Of a stretch of DNA of 64,000 nt, positions 1 through 9,003 are shown in pieces (position 1 is the first letter of the stretch; every line of letters starts with the position of its first letter). Made by a program: the position numbers and the translations under genes. This stretch comes from JACQXM01 sp964569425. GTDB lineage: Bacteria; Planctomycetota; Phycisphaerae; UBA1845. The DNA lies in NCBI GenBank assembly GCA_964569425.1, contig CAZMVD010000007.1, positions 1-64,000 on the forward strand, in the 5' to 3' direction. The notes beneath the pieces are model-generated. The model saw only the letters and a list, made by a program, of their open reading frames with translations, was not told where the DNA came from and made no database searches.

Positions 1-1
1 G

Positions 2-592
2 TTGCGCACGATGGACCTGCGGCTGCGGGCGACGATGCTGGCGGAGGAGCAGCTTGGGCGGCTGAGCCTGGGGCTGGTGAAGCTGGATTCGCTGGAGCGT
101 GTGCAGGATGGGGATTTCGGTCCGCGGTATCCGGACTTCGGGTGGACGCTGGAGCTTGAGGAGAGCGCCATCGACGGCATGTACGCGTTGCGGCTCGATG
201 TGTGGCATGTGCGGCGCGAGGAACCCTATCGACCGGACTCGTTCGAGTTTGAGGCGGCGGAGCCGATCTTCGCGGCTTATGCGCTGCGCGCCGTGCCACA
301 ACCGCTGGACCTGGGGATTGACTATGGGCTGACTGAGGAAGAGCTGGCCGACGTGGCGGAGAAGCTGTCGCAGTTCGGCGTGCCGGGGCTGGACGTGGCG
401 GCGTTCGATCCGACGATTCTAGGTCAGTTGGACTTTGAGCAGTTCATCCAGGTGTTTCCGATTCTGGTGGACGTGATGGGGCTGAATGTGAACGACCTGT
501 CGGTGCTGCTGCCGCCGGACATTCTGCGGGTGTTGCAGGAGAGCGGGGTGTTCGGGGAGCAAGGCGCGGGCGGGGAAGGGGGCAATCCGTGA
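2..592 (+). CDS. Type II secretion minor pseudopilin, GspI-like (5' truncated by window edge)
   Basis: The reading frame enters from the left edge, so the N-terminal prepilin peptide and methylated helix are missing. What remains begins with a stretch around MLAEEQLGRLSLG that resembles the region after the first strand of GspI-type minor pseudopilins, followed by a beta-rich part with WTLELEE and LRLDVWHVRR. The C-terminal half, from about residue 100, is acidic and leucine-rich and is not typical of GspI. The GTG start of the next gene overlaps its TGA stop (GTGA). Assignment as GspI rests mainly on position directly before GspJ and GspK-like genes, so it is an inference from gene order plus weak sequence likeness. 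Confidence 0.6.
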   Translation: MRTMDLRLRATMLAEEQLGRLSLGLVKLDSLERVQDGDFGPRYPDFGWTLELEESAIDGMYALRLDVWHVRREEPYRPDSFEFEAAEPIFAAYALRAVPQPLDLGIDYGLTEEELADVAEKLSQFGVPGLDVAAFDPTILGQLDFEQFIQVFPILVDVMGLNVNDLSVLLPPDILRVLQESGVFGEQGAGGEGGNP

Positions 593-1599
593 TCGTGCCG
601 CCGACCCGATGCGTTGTGCGCCGCGGGGTGACCCTGCTGGAGATTATTCTGGCGATGGGGTTGCTGGTGTTGCTGACGTCGCTCACGTACTGGTTTTATG
701 GTTCCTCGTTGCAATCGCGCCAGCGGGGCACGTTGGAAGCGCAGCGGCTGCGGCTGGTGCGCGCGGTGCTGGATCGGATGGGTACGGAGATTCGGCAGGC
801 GAGCGTGATTACGGCGGAGGGCCGGGTGGGGCTGCGCGGGGAGGCGGAGCGTCTGTGGCTTTCGACGTTGCGGCTGCCGTCGCGCGACACGGTGGAAGAG
901 CTGGACAATCTTCGCGCGCAAACGGCGGGCGAGTTCGACCTGGTCAAGGTGGAATACAAGATCGTGCGCCATCCTGACATTCTGACGGACGACGGGTATG
1001 AGCGGCCGCTGGGTCTGGCGCGGGTGGAGATCACGGTGCCGCGGGCGGATAGTGCGCAGTTGGGCGTGGCATCGAAAGGCCGGGCGCGAACGGTGGAGAG
1101 CGGGCGGACGGAAGCGGCGCCCGGGGGCGGCGAGAATAACGACAACGCGGCGGAGTTTGACCCGTTGATCGACGAGGCGCGGCTGGATGCGGAGTTTTTC
1201 GGCACGCAGGTCGATGGCAACGTTTTGAATCCGGAAGACGAGATTGCGTGGGAGGAGCTGTACGCGCCGGAGATTGTGTATCTACGTTTCTGCTACTTTG
1301 ACGGCAACCGCTGGTGGGACGACTGGGACGTGCGGGGGGAGAATCCGCTGCCTCAGCTTGTGCAGGCGACGATCGGTTTTAAGCCGCATCCGCCGTTCGA
1401 CACGGAGTTTGCGGATGACGACGTGCGTGAGTTCTGCCTTTGCCAGAATCGGGATCCGTCTGACTGTCCGCCGCTGCCTGCGGGGGAGTATACGGCCGTG
1501 ATTCGGATACCGCAGGCCGACCCGCTGTTTCGATCGCGCATGACGCGTGAGACGCAGGACTTTGCGCAGCGGCTGCAGGAGGGGGGGGGAACGCGATGA
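589..1599 (+). CDS. gspJ: Type II secretion pseudopilin GspJ-like
   Basis: 336 aa. The N-terminus has a class III prepilin signal: basic leader, then RRGVTLLEIILAMG, with predicted cleavage after G and the conserved E at +5 of the mature protein, followed by a hydrophobic helix to about residue 38. The segment RAVLDRMGTEIRQAS matches the GspJ/PulJ pattern after the pilin helix. It should be processed by a prepilin peptidase and sit in the pseudopilus tip with GspI and GspK. It is longer than usual GspJ proteins (about 200 aa) because of an acidic, variable insert at about residues 145-230. It overlaps both neighbours by four bases (GTGA, ATGA), which indicates translational coupling. Confidence 0.8.
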   Translation: MIVPPTRCVVRRGVTLLEIILAMGLLVLLTSLTYWFYGSSLQSRQRGTLEAQRLRLVRAVLDRMGTEIRQASVITAEGRVGLRGEAERLWLSTLRLPSRDTVEELDNLRAQTAGEFDLVKVEYKIVRHPDILTDDGYERPLGLARVEITVPRADSAQLGVASKGRARTVESGRTEAAPGGGENNDNAAEFDPLIDEARLDAEFFGTQVDGNVLNPEDEIAWEELYAPEIVYLRFCYFDGNRWWDDWDVRGENPLPQLVQATIGFKPHPPFDTEFADDDVREFCLCQNRDPSDCPPLPAGEYTAVIRIPQADPLFRSRMTRETQDFAQRLQEGGGTR

Positions 1600-3437
1600 T
1601 CACGCGGCGCGGGGTCATTCTGCCGGTGGTTCTCTTCATTCTGCTGCTGGTGGGTCTGCTGGCGGCGATGTATTCGTTTCGGGTTCACGCGGACGCATCG
1701 GCGCTATATTCGGTGAGTGCGCGGATGCAGACGCGGCTGGCGGCGGAGGCCGGGATCGACCGCGTCAAGCTGCTGCTTCGGACGGCGCGCTACGACATGG
1801 GGCAGTGGTATCACAACCCCGATGAACTGCACCGGATTATCGTATGGGCGCACGACAGGGACGCGAATACCTGGGGGACCAACGAGGAGCTGGGCGAGGG
1901 GGCGATGGTTTATCGGTTCAGCATTGTGGCGGACGATCCGACGGACGACGAGCGTTACGTGCGCTTCGGCATTACGGATGAATCGGCGCGGCTGAACCTC
2001 AACCAGGCGACGGGCGAACAGTTGGTGGCCTTGATCCAGGCGGTTTTTCCGGAGGATCAGGGAATCAACGCGCGAGAGATTGTGGCCGCGATTCTTGACT
2101 GGCGGGACAAGGACTCGGCGCCGAGTGGCGAGACCGGTGACACGGAAGGGGATTTCTATCGGGATCTTGAGAAGCCCTACCGGGTGAAGAACGGGCCGTT
2201 CGACACGGTGGAGGAATTGCTGCTGGTGAAGGGAGTCACGGGGTATCTGTTGTACGGTGAGGATTATGATCGAAACGGGTTGCTGACTCCGAATGAAGAC
2301 GACGGGGATCTTTCCTTTCCGCCGGACAATCAGGACGGCATTCTGAACCGCGGACTCTATCCGTATCTGACGGTGCACTCGCGGGAGGATGACGTGAGCA
2401 ATGCCAATCGGCGGCGGGTGTATCTTTTTGGGGATGCGGCCACGCTGACGGCGGAACTGGCGGAGATTTTTCCGGACGAGCCGGCGGTCGTTGATTTTAT
2501 TGTCAGTGCTACGCGCAATCAGTCAGGCCAAGGCGGAGCGGGAGGCGGGGGCGGAAAATCGGGTGGCTCCGGTGGCGGGGGATCAAAGTCCGGTGGACGC
2601 GGTGCGGATGCGACGGTGCGCGACGGCGTTTCGCCCGCGGGCGCGCGAGCGGCGCTGGCTACCGTGCTGGCTCCCGGCGAGGACAAGGCGGCGGCGCGCC
2701 TGCAGCGCCGCGATGGTGCTCCGCCCCCCAAGGGTGGGGACCAGCCGAGCGGTGGCGACGGAACTTCTCCACCCCCAAACGACGGTGCCGCGCCGCCCCC
2801 GAGCGAATCCGAGGGCGACGTGCTGCATGGGGGCGACGAAGAAGACGACGAAGCCGATCCACAGGAGGACGGCCAGGAGCCGCCGGCAGAGGGAGAAGCC
2901 GGCGGCGGCGCGGGGCAGCGGATGAAGACGCCGGCGTCCTTACTGAAACCGCAGATGATCGGCGACGAAGAGCGTCCCAGCCCGTTGGGATTGGAGCATC
3001 TTCCGATTCTGTTGGACCGGACGACGGTGGTTTCTCCGAGTGAGCGGGGGATTTCGGGCCTGATCAACGTGAATACGGCGCCGGCGGTTGTGTTGCGGAT
3101 GCTGCCGGGGTTGTCGGAAGACCAGATTCGGATGATCATGGACATGCGCGCGGCGCTGGACGCCACGGAGAAGGCGACGACCGCGTGGCTCCTGCAACAC
3201 GAAGTCATGGATTTGACGGCCTTCGAGCGCATCGCCCCGCTGATTACGGCGCGCGGGCAGCAGTTCACGATTGAGGCGCTGGGTTACGGCGATCACATCG
3301 GGATGATTTCGCGTTTGCAGGTGGTGGTGGACATGGTTGGCCCGATTGCGCATACCATCTACTATCGGGATCTGACGCAGCTAGGCGGGCGGTATCCGAT
3401 TCGCGAAAAAGACCGGGAGGTGGTTCGTGGGAACTAG
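1596..3437 (+). CDS. gspK: Type II secretion pseudopilus tip protein GspK-like
   Basis: 613 aa. A short basic leader is followed by GVILPVVLFILLLVGLLAAM, a prepilin-type hydrophobic helix; as in other GspK proteins the E at +5 is absent. The region ESARLNLNQATGEQL and later GLINVNTAPAVVLRMLPGLS are the paired 'NxN.A' helix-hairpin motifs typical of GspK. Between them, at about residues 310-445, lies a Gly/Ser/Pro/Asp/Glu-rich low-complexity insert that standard GspK lacks. GspK caps the pseudopilus with GspI and GspJ in the periplasm. The start overlaps the gspJ stop (ATGA). Confidence 0.82.
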   Translation: MITRRGVILPVVLFILLLVGLLAAMYSFRVHADASALYSVSARMQTRLAAEAGIDRVKLLLRTARYDMGQWYHNPDELHRIIVWAHDRDANTWGTNEELGEGAMVYRFSIVADDPTDDERYVRFGITDESARLNLNQATGEQLVALIQAVFPEDQGINAREIVAAILDWRDKDSAPSGETGDTEGDFYRDLEKPYRVKNGPFDTVEELLLVKGVTGYLLYGEDYDRNGLLTPNEDDGDLSFPPDNQDGILNRGLYPYLTVHSREDDVSNANRRRVYLFGDAATLTAELAEIFPDEPAVVDFIVSATRNQSGQGGAGGGGGKSGGSGGGGSKSGGRGADATVRDGVSPAGARAALATVLAPGEDKAAARLQRRDGAPPPKGGDQPSGGDGTSPPPNDGAAPPPSESEGDVLHGGDEEDDEADPQEDGQEPPAEGEAGGGAGQRMKTPASLLKPQMIGDEERPSPLGLEHLPILLDRTTVVSPSERGISGLINVNTAPAVVLRMLPGLSEDQIRMIMDMRAALDATEKATTAWLLQHEVMDLTAFERIAPLITARGQQFTIEALGYGDHIGMISRLQVVVDMVGPIAHTIYYRDLTQLGGRYPIREKDREVVRGN

Positions 3438-5040
3438 ACCCCGACAGCGCGACATCCTTGCCATCGACTGGGACAGCCGCACGCTGCGGATTGTGCATGC
3501 GCGCTACACCAAGCGCGGGGTGGACATTGATCGATTGCTTTCGGTGCCAATTCCGGCAGAGATCGATCCCGGGCAGCCAGCGCAAATGGGCGGGCACATC
3601 CGTCGGGCGCTGGACCAGGAGGGGATCACCACGCGACATGCGGTGGTGGATATTCCGCGCGATCAAGCCATTCTCAATACACTGACTTTGCCCCTGGCGG
3701 TTCCGGAGGAACTGCCGGGTATCGTGCGCATTCAGATTGCCAAGGAGCTGCCATATTCGGTTTCCGATGCGGTGATTGACTTTACGATCGGTCCGCAGGA
3801 GCCGGGTTCGGCGCTGGCTGAGGTGCTGGTGGCCGCGGTGCGGCGCGAGGTGCTGGAACAGTATGAGGCGACGTTCGCCGCGGCGGATCTGCGGCTCGAT
3901 CGGATCGGACTTCGTCCGTATGCGAGCAAAGTGGCGGTGTGCGAGTTGCTGCGGCACGCGATGCCGGAGCGAGTGGTGTTCCTGGACGTGGGTCCGGCGC
4001 TGACGGAGATTTGCGTGTTGCGCCAGTCGTTTCTGGCATTTTCGCGCGCCGCGTCGGTGCACATACCCCGTCATGTCGGTGAAGGGACCACTCTGTCGCT
4101 GGTGCGTCCGGAGGAGCCGGGGGGACTTCACGATCCGGATCCGGTGACGGACATCACGCCGCCGGCGGTGGCGATGGCCAACGTGATTCAGTCGCTGGTG
4201 GTTGAGCTGACGCGTTCGCTCGAAGCGTACCGGGCGCGGGAGGCGGGTGCGGCGATCGATCACGTGATCATCGGCGGCGATCTGGGGGTGGAGGAACGGC
4301 TGGCGGAGGCGATCCATATTAGTTTGAGCATAACCACCGAGATTTACAACCCGGCGACGTCGTTTGGTTGGGAGCCGGACGAGGGGGCGGCGGCGTCGGC
4401 GTTTGCGGCGACGCTGGGTCTGGTGCTCACGCAGCTGCGGGAGGATGGGGGGCATTTCGACTTTCTGCATCCGAAGCGTGTGGAGTCGGTGGCGAAGAAG
4501 CGGCTGCGAAAGGCGCCGATTGTGGCGGGGGTTGCACTGCTTTTTGTGGCGGCGGGGGCGGTGGCGGTGGCGGGGATCACCCGGCCGAGTCGGCTGGAGA
4601 TGGCGCGGATTCTGGGGCAGATTGAGGCGCATCGCGCGGAGGAGAGCGACCGGCGGAAGTTTCTGGAGCTGGTGAACGGCGCGGGCGGAATTGTGGAGTT
4701 TGATGAGCAGCAGCACATCTGGGTGGACGTGCTGCACGATGCGATGTCGGTGCTGCCGTCGCACGAGCATCTGGTGTGCGACCAGATCGACCTGAACCAG
4801 AAGGACGGGCGGATTACGCTGCGGACGCGAGCGCGGCAGCGCAGCGTGCCGCTCGACGCGATCGGGCAGCTAGAGGATTTCCGCCGCGAGGGGCGGGACC
4901 GTCCGCGTTTCAAGGTGAGCATGGGCCCGCAGAACGAGAAGCCGGGCGAGAAATACCCGTTTCAACAGGATCTGCGTATCCAGATTCTGGACGATACGCA
5001 GCCGAAGCGATCGACGAGTCGGACAGCCGGGGGCGGATAG
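3427..5040 (+). CDS. PilM/GspL-like actin-fold assembly protein
   Basis: 537 aa with a GTG start that overlaps the gspK end by 11 bases. The N-terminal part opens with ILAIDWDSRTLRIVHARY, a phosphate-1-like loop of the actin/PilM fold. LPGIVRIQIAKELPYSVSDA is the hallmark PilM/GspL segment, and VVFLDVGPALTEICVL and DHVIIGGDLG are further nucleotide-fold loops. A transmembrane helix lies at about residues 363-381, followed by a periplasmic domain. This matches a fused GspL arrangement: cytoplasmic actin-like domain, one membrane span and a periplasmic PilN-like domain. It should link the secretion ATPase to the inner-membrane platform. Whether it is named PilM or GspL is a matter of convention. 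Confidence 0.75.
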   Translation: MGTRPRQRDILAIDWDSRTLRIVHARYTKRGVDIDRLLSVPIPAEIDPGQPAQMGGHIRRALDQEGITTRHAVVDIPRDQAILNTLTLPLAVPEELPGIVRIQIAKELPYSVSDAVIDFTIGPQEPGSALAEVLVAAVRREVLEQYEATFAAADLRLDRIGLRPYASKVAVCELLRHAMPERVVFLDVGPALTEICVLRQSFLAFSRAASVHIPRHVGEGTTLSLVRPEEPGGLHDPDPVTDITPPAVAMANVIQSLVVELTRSLEAYRAREAGAAIDHVIIGGDLGVEERLAEAIHISLSITTEIYNPATSFGWEPDEGAAASAFAATLGLVLTQLREDGGHFDFLHPKRVESVAKKRLRKAPIVAGVALLFVAAGAVAVAGITRPSRLEMARILGQIEAHRAEESDRRKFLELVNGAGGIVEFDEQQHIWVDVLHDAMSVLPSHEHLVCDQIDLNQKDGRITLRTRARQRSVPLDAIGQLEDFRREGRDRPRFKVSMGPQNEKPGEKYPFQQDLRIQILDDTQPKRSTSRTAGGG

Positions 5041-5093
5041 AGGGCATTGCCGGTTCGTGCGCGCCGTGGTGACGGCAGCGTGGCCGGCGACGA

Positions 5094-6779
5094 ATGAAAC
5101 GAACGATGAACCGCCGAACGAAAATCCTGCTTGCGGCTTTCGGCACGCTGGTGGCCGGCGCTTTCGTTACGCGCGTGGTTTATCCCGCGTGGATCGAACC
5201 GCTGGTGACGATCGAGGAGCGCATCGCGTCGGCGCGCGAGACCCTTGAACAGTTGGAGGATCTGGAGGCGCGGGCGGAGCAGGCCAAACGTCAGTATCGC
5301 CGGTTGGCGGAACGGGCGGGGGCGATGGACCTGACTTCGGTGGCCAACAGCGTGCACGCGCGCTTGAATGACTTGATTCTCAAGCATCGGCTGGAGGAGG
5401 CGAGCGTGGTTCCCAGTCGGGGCACCAGCGATCGCAAGACGGGTCTGGAGCGCATGCTTATTTCCGTGTCCGCCACGGGCAGCCTGGAGGCGGCGTTGGG
5501 GTTTCTGCGCGACGCGGTGGAGTTGCCGCAGCTCCTGCGGGTCGGCAACGTGACGCTGTCGCCGACCCGATCGGGCAAGACGAGCAAGAAGCAGGAGCGT
5601 GTGACGGTTCGTATGCCCATCGAGGTGCTGGTGCTGCCGCAACAGAAGATGCTGGGCGAGCGGCTGGTCGCCGCTGATTTTCATCAGCCGGAGACGGTGG
5701 TGCGGCATCAGGGGCGGGACTATTCGTCGATCTGGAAGCGAACGCCGTTTTCGGAGTTTGAGCCCTTGCCGCCGCTGGTGGCAAATGCGGGGCGCGAGGT
5801 CAATGTGGAGCAGGGCAAGCCGGCCTATCTGCAAGCCTCGGCGACCGGCGGCGACGGCAGATACACTTACACGTGGTCTCCGGCGGAAGGGATCAGTTCG
5901 ACCTCGGGCGCGAAAGTGACGGTGGACACGGCGGAGGTGCGCACGCAGGTCTATTCGCTGACGGTGACCGACGAGAGCGAGAACAGCGCCACCGCCACCG
6001 TGAATGTGACCATTCGGGAGCCTGCACCGGTCGTGGTGCGGAACGATCCCCCTCCGCCTCCTCCTCCGCCGCCGGGTCCGAAGCGTTGGCCGGACAACAA
6101 GTTCATGCATTTGGCGATGGCGCTGATGCGGAGTGATTCGGCGAGCCAGCGACACGAGTTTATTGTGCAGAATACGCGGACCAATGAGCGGACCTATCAC
6201 GCCCTGGGCGAGGAATTCGACGGCGGCGAGTTGGTATTTGTGCATCCGCGCGGGGGGTTGGTGCGTAGGCATGGAGAGTATTTCGTTTATCCGCTGGGCG
6301 GGAAGCTGGATCAGGATATGCCGGTGGATGCCGCGGCCCATTTTCCTGATCTGCAGCGGGTGGCGAGCGAGTTGCGGCTGGCGGAACAGCAAGCGCCGGC
6401 CGAGGTGCCGGAGGGCCCCGATGAGGCCGGGCTTGTTCCCGAAGCGGTTGGGACGGACGGGCCGGCGGCGGGGGTGACCGAGGGGGGAGCCGCGGGGTCG
6501 CCGGGGGTGGATACGGGCGGCGCCGGCTCCGATGGCGCGCCACCGCAGGGGCCTGTGCCGAGTGAGGGGAGTAAGGACCGTGCGGCGCGGCCCACCGGCT
6601 CGGCCAAGGCGACGCCGCAGGTCACCGAGGGTGCGACGCCTGCCGGGGAGACGCCGGATGCAGGCACGCGGGAGGCGCCGTCCACGGAGCCGAAGGCGGA
6701 AACCGGTGACGGTGAGGGCAAGAACACGACCCGGCCCGGGGCGCGCACGCCTACCCGGCGACGTCCCAGACCTCGATAG
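5094..6779 (+). CDS. PilO/GspM-like inner-membrane assembly protein with PKD domain
   Basis: 561 aa. Residues 8-26 form a membrane anchor. A coiled coil (about 42-75, with LEQLEDLEARAEQAKR) and a ferredoxin-like PilO/GspM-type domain follow to about residue 200. The second half is unusual. Residues about 223-311 form a PKD-like beta-sandwich (ANAGREVNVEQGKPAYLQA, YTYTWSPAEG, YSLTVTDESENSATATV). A polyproline stretch at about 318-328 follows, then a small folded region and a roughly 100-residue Pro/Ala/Gly tail. GspM normally ends after the ferredoxin-like fold, so the C-terminal half is an addition likely to reach into the periplasm. The position after the PilM/GspL-like gene supports the call. 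Confidence 0.6.
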   Translation: MKRTMNRRTKILLAAFGTLVAGAFVTRVVYPAWIEPLVTIEERIASARETLEQLEDLEARAEQAKRQYRRLAERAGAMDLTSVANSVHARLNDLILKHRLEEASVVPSRGTSDRKTGLERMLISVSATGSLEAALGFLRDAVELPQLLRVGNVTLSPTRSGKTSKKQERVTVRMPIEVLVLPQQKMLGERLVAADFHQPETVVRHQGRDYSSIWKRTPFSEFEPLPPLVANAGREVNVEQGKPAYLQASATGGDGRYTYTWSPAEGISSTSGAKVTVDTAEVRTQVYSLTVTDESENSATATVNVTIREPAPVVVRNDPPPPPPPPPGPKRWPDNKFMHLAMALMRSDSASQRHEFIVQNTRTNERTYHALGEEFDGGELVFVHPRGGLVRRHGEYFVYPLGGKLDQDMPVDAAAHFPDLQRVASELRLAEQQAPAEVPEGPDEAGLVPEAVGTDGPAAGVTEGGAAGSPGVDTGGAGSDGAPPQGPVPSEGSKDRAARPTGSAKATPQVTEGATPAGETPDAGTREAPSTEPKAETGDGEGKNTTRPGARTPTRRRPRPR

Positions 6780-6882
6780 AAGGCAGATCCCGATGTGGAA
6801 CGACAGGAGGATTCGACGCGAGACTTGCGGCGTCGATTTGTGGCTTGTGCCGGACGATTCACCCAGACAGGGAAGACCAATC

Positions 6883-9003
6883 ATGTTTCCAAGATCCGAG
6901 CGCATGTTCGCGAAGGCCGGCTCGATGTTTGCATTGCTGGTCGGGTTGATGGGGTTCGGTGCTTCGCCGCTGGTGGGCGTTGCGCAGGAGTCGCCCCCGA
7001 CACCGCGACAGGCGCCGCGGGTCCGCAAGCAGGCGTCGCCGCCGCGGACCACGCCGCAGCCGAAGACGCCGTCGCCCGAGCCGGAACCTTCGAACGATGG
7101 TGCGGAGACTCCTGCGGAGCCGGTGCCGGATTCGCCGGACAAGGTTGTGATTCCGCCGGAAGTTCAGAAGAAGATCGATGAGATGCTGCAGGAGAAGCCC
7201 CAGCCTGCGGACGAGCCGGAACCGGCGGTCCAGCCCGCATCGAAGACACCGCAGCAGATTGCTGCGGAACGGGCCGAACAGCGACGGCAGGCGCGGTTGC
7301 GTGCGACAGGCCAGCAAGATGACCAGGCGACCACGCCGCCGCAGCCCGGCGCGCACCTGGCTCCGAATCCGTTTGCGGGGGGAGGGCAACCGTCGAGGCC
7401 TGGGACGCAGGCGCCGGGTAACAAGATCGAGATTCCGGCTTCGACCGAACGTGCGTCACCGCCGGAGCAGCGCAAGTATTCGTTCAGCATCAAGGACGCG
7501 GGGTATGACGTGCTGATCGAGGGCATAGCGCGCGAGACGGGGCTGGGGGTGATCGGCGAAGCGCCGCCCGACGGGAAGGTGACGTTCGTGACGGAAGAGC
7601 AACTGACATTCGATCAACTTCTGGACCGGGTGCGCATGTTGCTTTTCAACTACAAGCCGCTGGAACCGTACTGGCTGCTGCGCCGTACCACGCACCTGGA
7701 AGTCATCCGCGTGAATGACTATCTGCGGGTGATGCCCGCGGACCGGATGTTTCGGGGCGTTGCCGAGTTTCGGTCGGCCGCGCTGCCTCCGTCGGAATTG
7801 GTGCTGGTGATTTTCACACCGACCACCGGGGCGCTTTCGGAACTGAACCAAGTGCGCGATTTCATGCCGGATTATGTGCGCGTTACGCCGCTGGACGATC
7901 AGAATTCGGTGGCGATCTACGCGCTGGTGAGCGACGTGGAGAAGTACCTGTGGCTGGTGGACTTTTTCACGGGGCGCAAAGGCGACCCGCGCAAGCTGGA
8001 GATCATCGAGGTCAAGTTCATTACGCCGACGGAGGCGAACGAGAAGCTTATGTTGCTGATGTCGGCGGATGCGACCAAGCAGCCGGGACGTGCGGCTGCG
8101 ATGCCGCGGGTGCGTCCCGGTGGGCCGAGCCCGTTGGACGGCATACCTGCGCCGGAGGTGAGCATCGTTCCCGAGGATGCGCAGGGTGTTCTGATCGTGC
8201 GGGCGATGCAGGACAAAATCGACGAGATCAGGCGGTTGCTTCCTTATGTAGACGTGAACACGACGGTTAACTACCTGCCGGTGGTGATCCCGGTGCGGAA
8301 TACCGATCCGCAGGCCTTGGTGGGCACGGTGCAGCAGATTCTGGGTGCGGGGGATCCTTCGACGGGGATGCCGGTTCCGGGGGGAGCGCGTCCCGTTCGG
8401 CCTCGTCGGGGCGGCCGGGCTCCGGCGGGCGCCGCTGCGTCGGTGTCGGCGGCGGACGTCACGCTGATACCGCATCCGTCCATTTCGGCGATCATCGCGA
8501 CGGGTCCGGACGAGGCGGTGCAGCGGGTGCGCGAGCTGGTTCAGCTCTTTGACGTGAAGGGACAGGTGGGGCCGCTGCGGATCGCGCTGACCCATACCGA
8601 TGCGGACACGGCGGTGTCGACGGTGACGCAGATCCTGCAGGGTGCGGTTCCGGGGACGACGACGCGCGGCGTTCCGACGGGTGCCATATCGGTGTCACAG
8701 GTGGTGCCGGATCCTTCGGGTACGGCGATCTGGTTTACGGGATCGGAGAAGGATCTGGAGCTTGCGAAGCGGGTGCTGGCGGACATTGACGTGGCGGTGG
8801 AGCCGGCGCGGCTGCACATCGTACGGCTGGTGAACCAGCGGCCATCGTTTGTGGCGGCGATTCTTTCGCAGGTGGACAGCGGGCAATTGAGTCCGTCGGC
8901 GACGCCGTCGCCCACCACGCGGGGGGGGGGGGCGGCGGCGACCGGTGGCGGCACCGGCGGGCCAGCCGGGTGGCGCAGCAGGGAAGTTTACGCCGGACGA
9001 TGA
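6883..9003 (+). CDS. Giant secretin N-domain repeat protein, N-terminal part (frameshifted)
   Basis: The chosen ATG precedes a signal peptide (basic start, FALLVGLMGFGASPLVGVAQ) and a Pro/Glu-rich linker. At about residues 198-290 there is an N0/STN-like domain (YSFSIKDAGYDVLIEGIARE, VTFVTEEQLTFDQLLDRV). It is followed by about four secretin-N (NolW-like) units ending in patterns such as LIVRAMQDKIDEIRRLLPYV and IIATGPDEAVQRVRELVQLF. The frame ends out of register after a run of 12 G at 8921-8932 and stops at 9003. The same domain pattern continues without a break in the +1 frame from about 8933. With 11 G the two frames join into one protein of about 2,989 aa. A longer upstream start (6793) is possible but would bury the signal peptide. 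Confidence 0.72.
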   Translation: MFPRSERMFAKAGSMFALLVGLMGFGASPLVGVAQESPPTPRQAPRVRKQASPPRTTPQPKTPSPEPEPSNDGAETPAEPVPDSPDKVVIPPEVQKKIDEMLQEKPQPADEPEPAVQPASKTPQQIAAERAEQRRQARLRATGQQDDQATTPPQPGAHLAPNPFAGGGQPSRPGTQAPGNKIEIPASTERASPPEQRKYSFSIKDAGYDVLIEGIARETGLGVIGEAPPDGKVTFVTEEQLTFDQLLDRVRMLLFNYKPLEPYWLLRRTTHLEVIRVNDYLRVMPADRMFRGVAEFRSAALPPSELVLVIFTPTTGALSELNQVRDFMPDYVRVTPLDDQNSVAIYALVSDVEKYLWLVDFFTGRKGDPRKLEIIEVKFITPTEANEKLMLLMSADATKQPGRAAAMPRVRPGGPSPLDGIPAPEVSIVPEDAQGVLIVRAMQDKIDEIRRLLPYVDVNTTVNYLPVVIPVRNTDPQALVGTVQQILGAGDPSTGMPVPGGARPVRPRRGGRAPAGAAASVSAADVTLIPHPSISAIIATGPDEAVQRVRELVQLFDVKGQVGPLRIALTHTDADTAVSTVTQILQGAVPGTTTRGVPTGAISVSQVVPDPSGTAIWFTGSEKDLELAKRVLADIDVAVEPARLHIVRLVNQRPSFVAAILSQVDSGQLSPSATPSPTTRGGGAAATGGGTGGPAGWRSREVYAGR

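Noticed and set aside
1583..1590. Run of 8 G near the end of gspJ as a second frameshift site
   Set aside because: The gspJ frame runs through it intact and ends with an ATGA overlap with gspK, so no indel is needed.
4962..7142. Antisense frame of 726 codons opposite the PilO/GspM-like gene
   Set aside because: Shadow of GC-rich coding sequence; the sense strand has clear domains and operon spacing.
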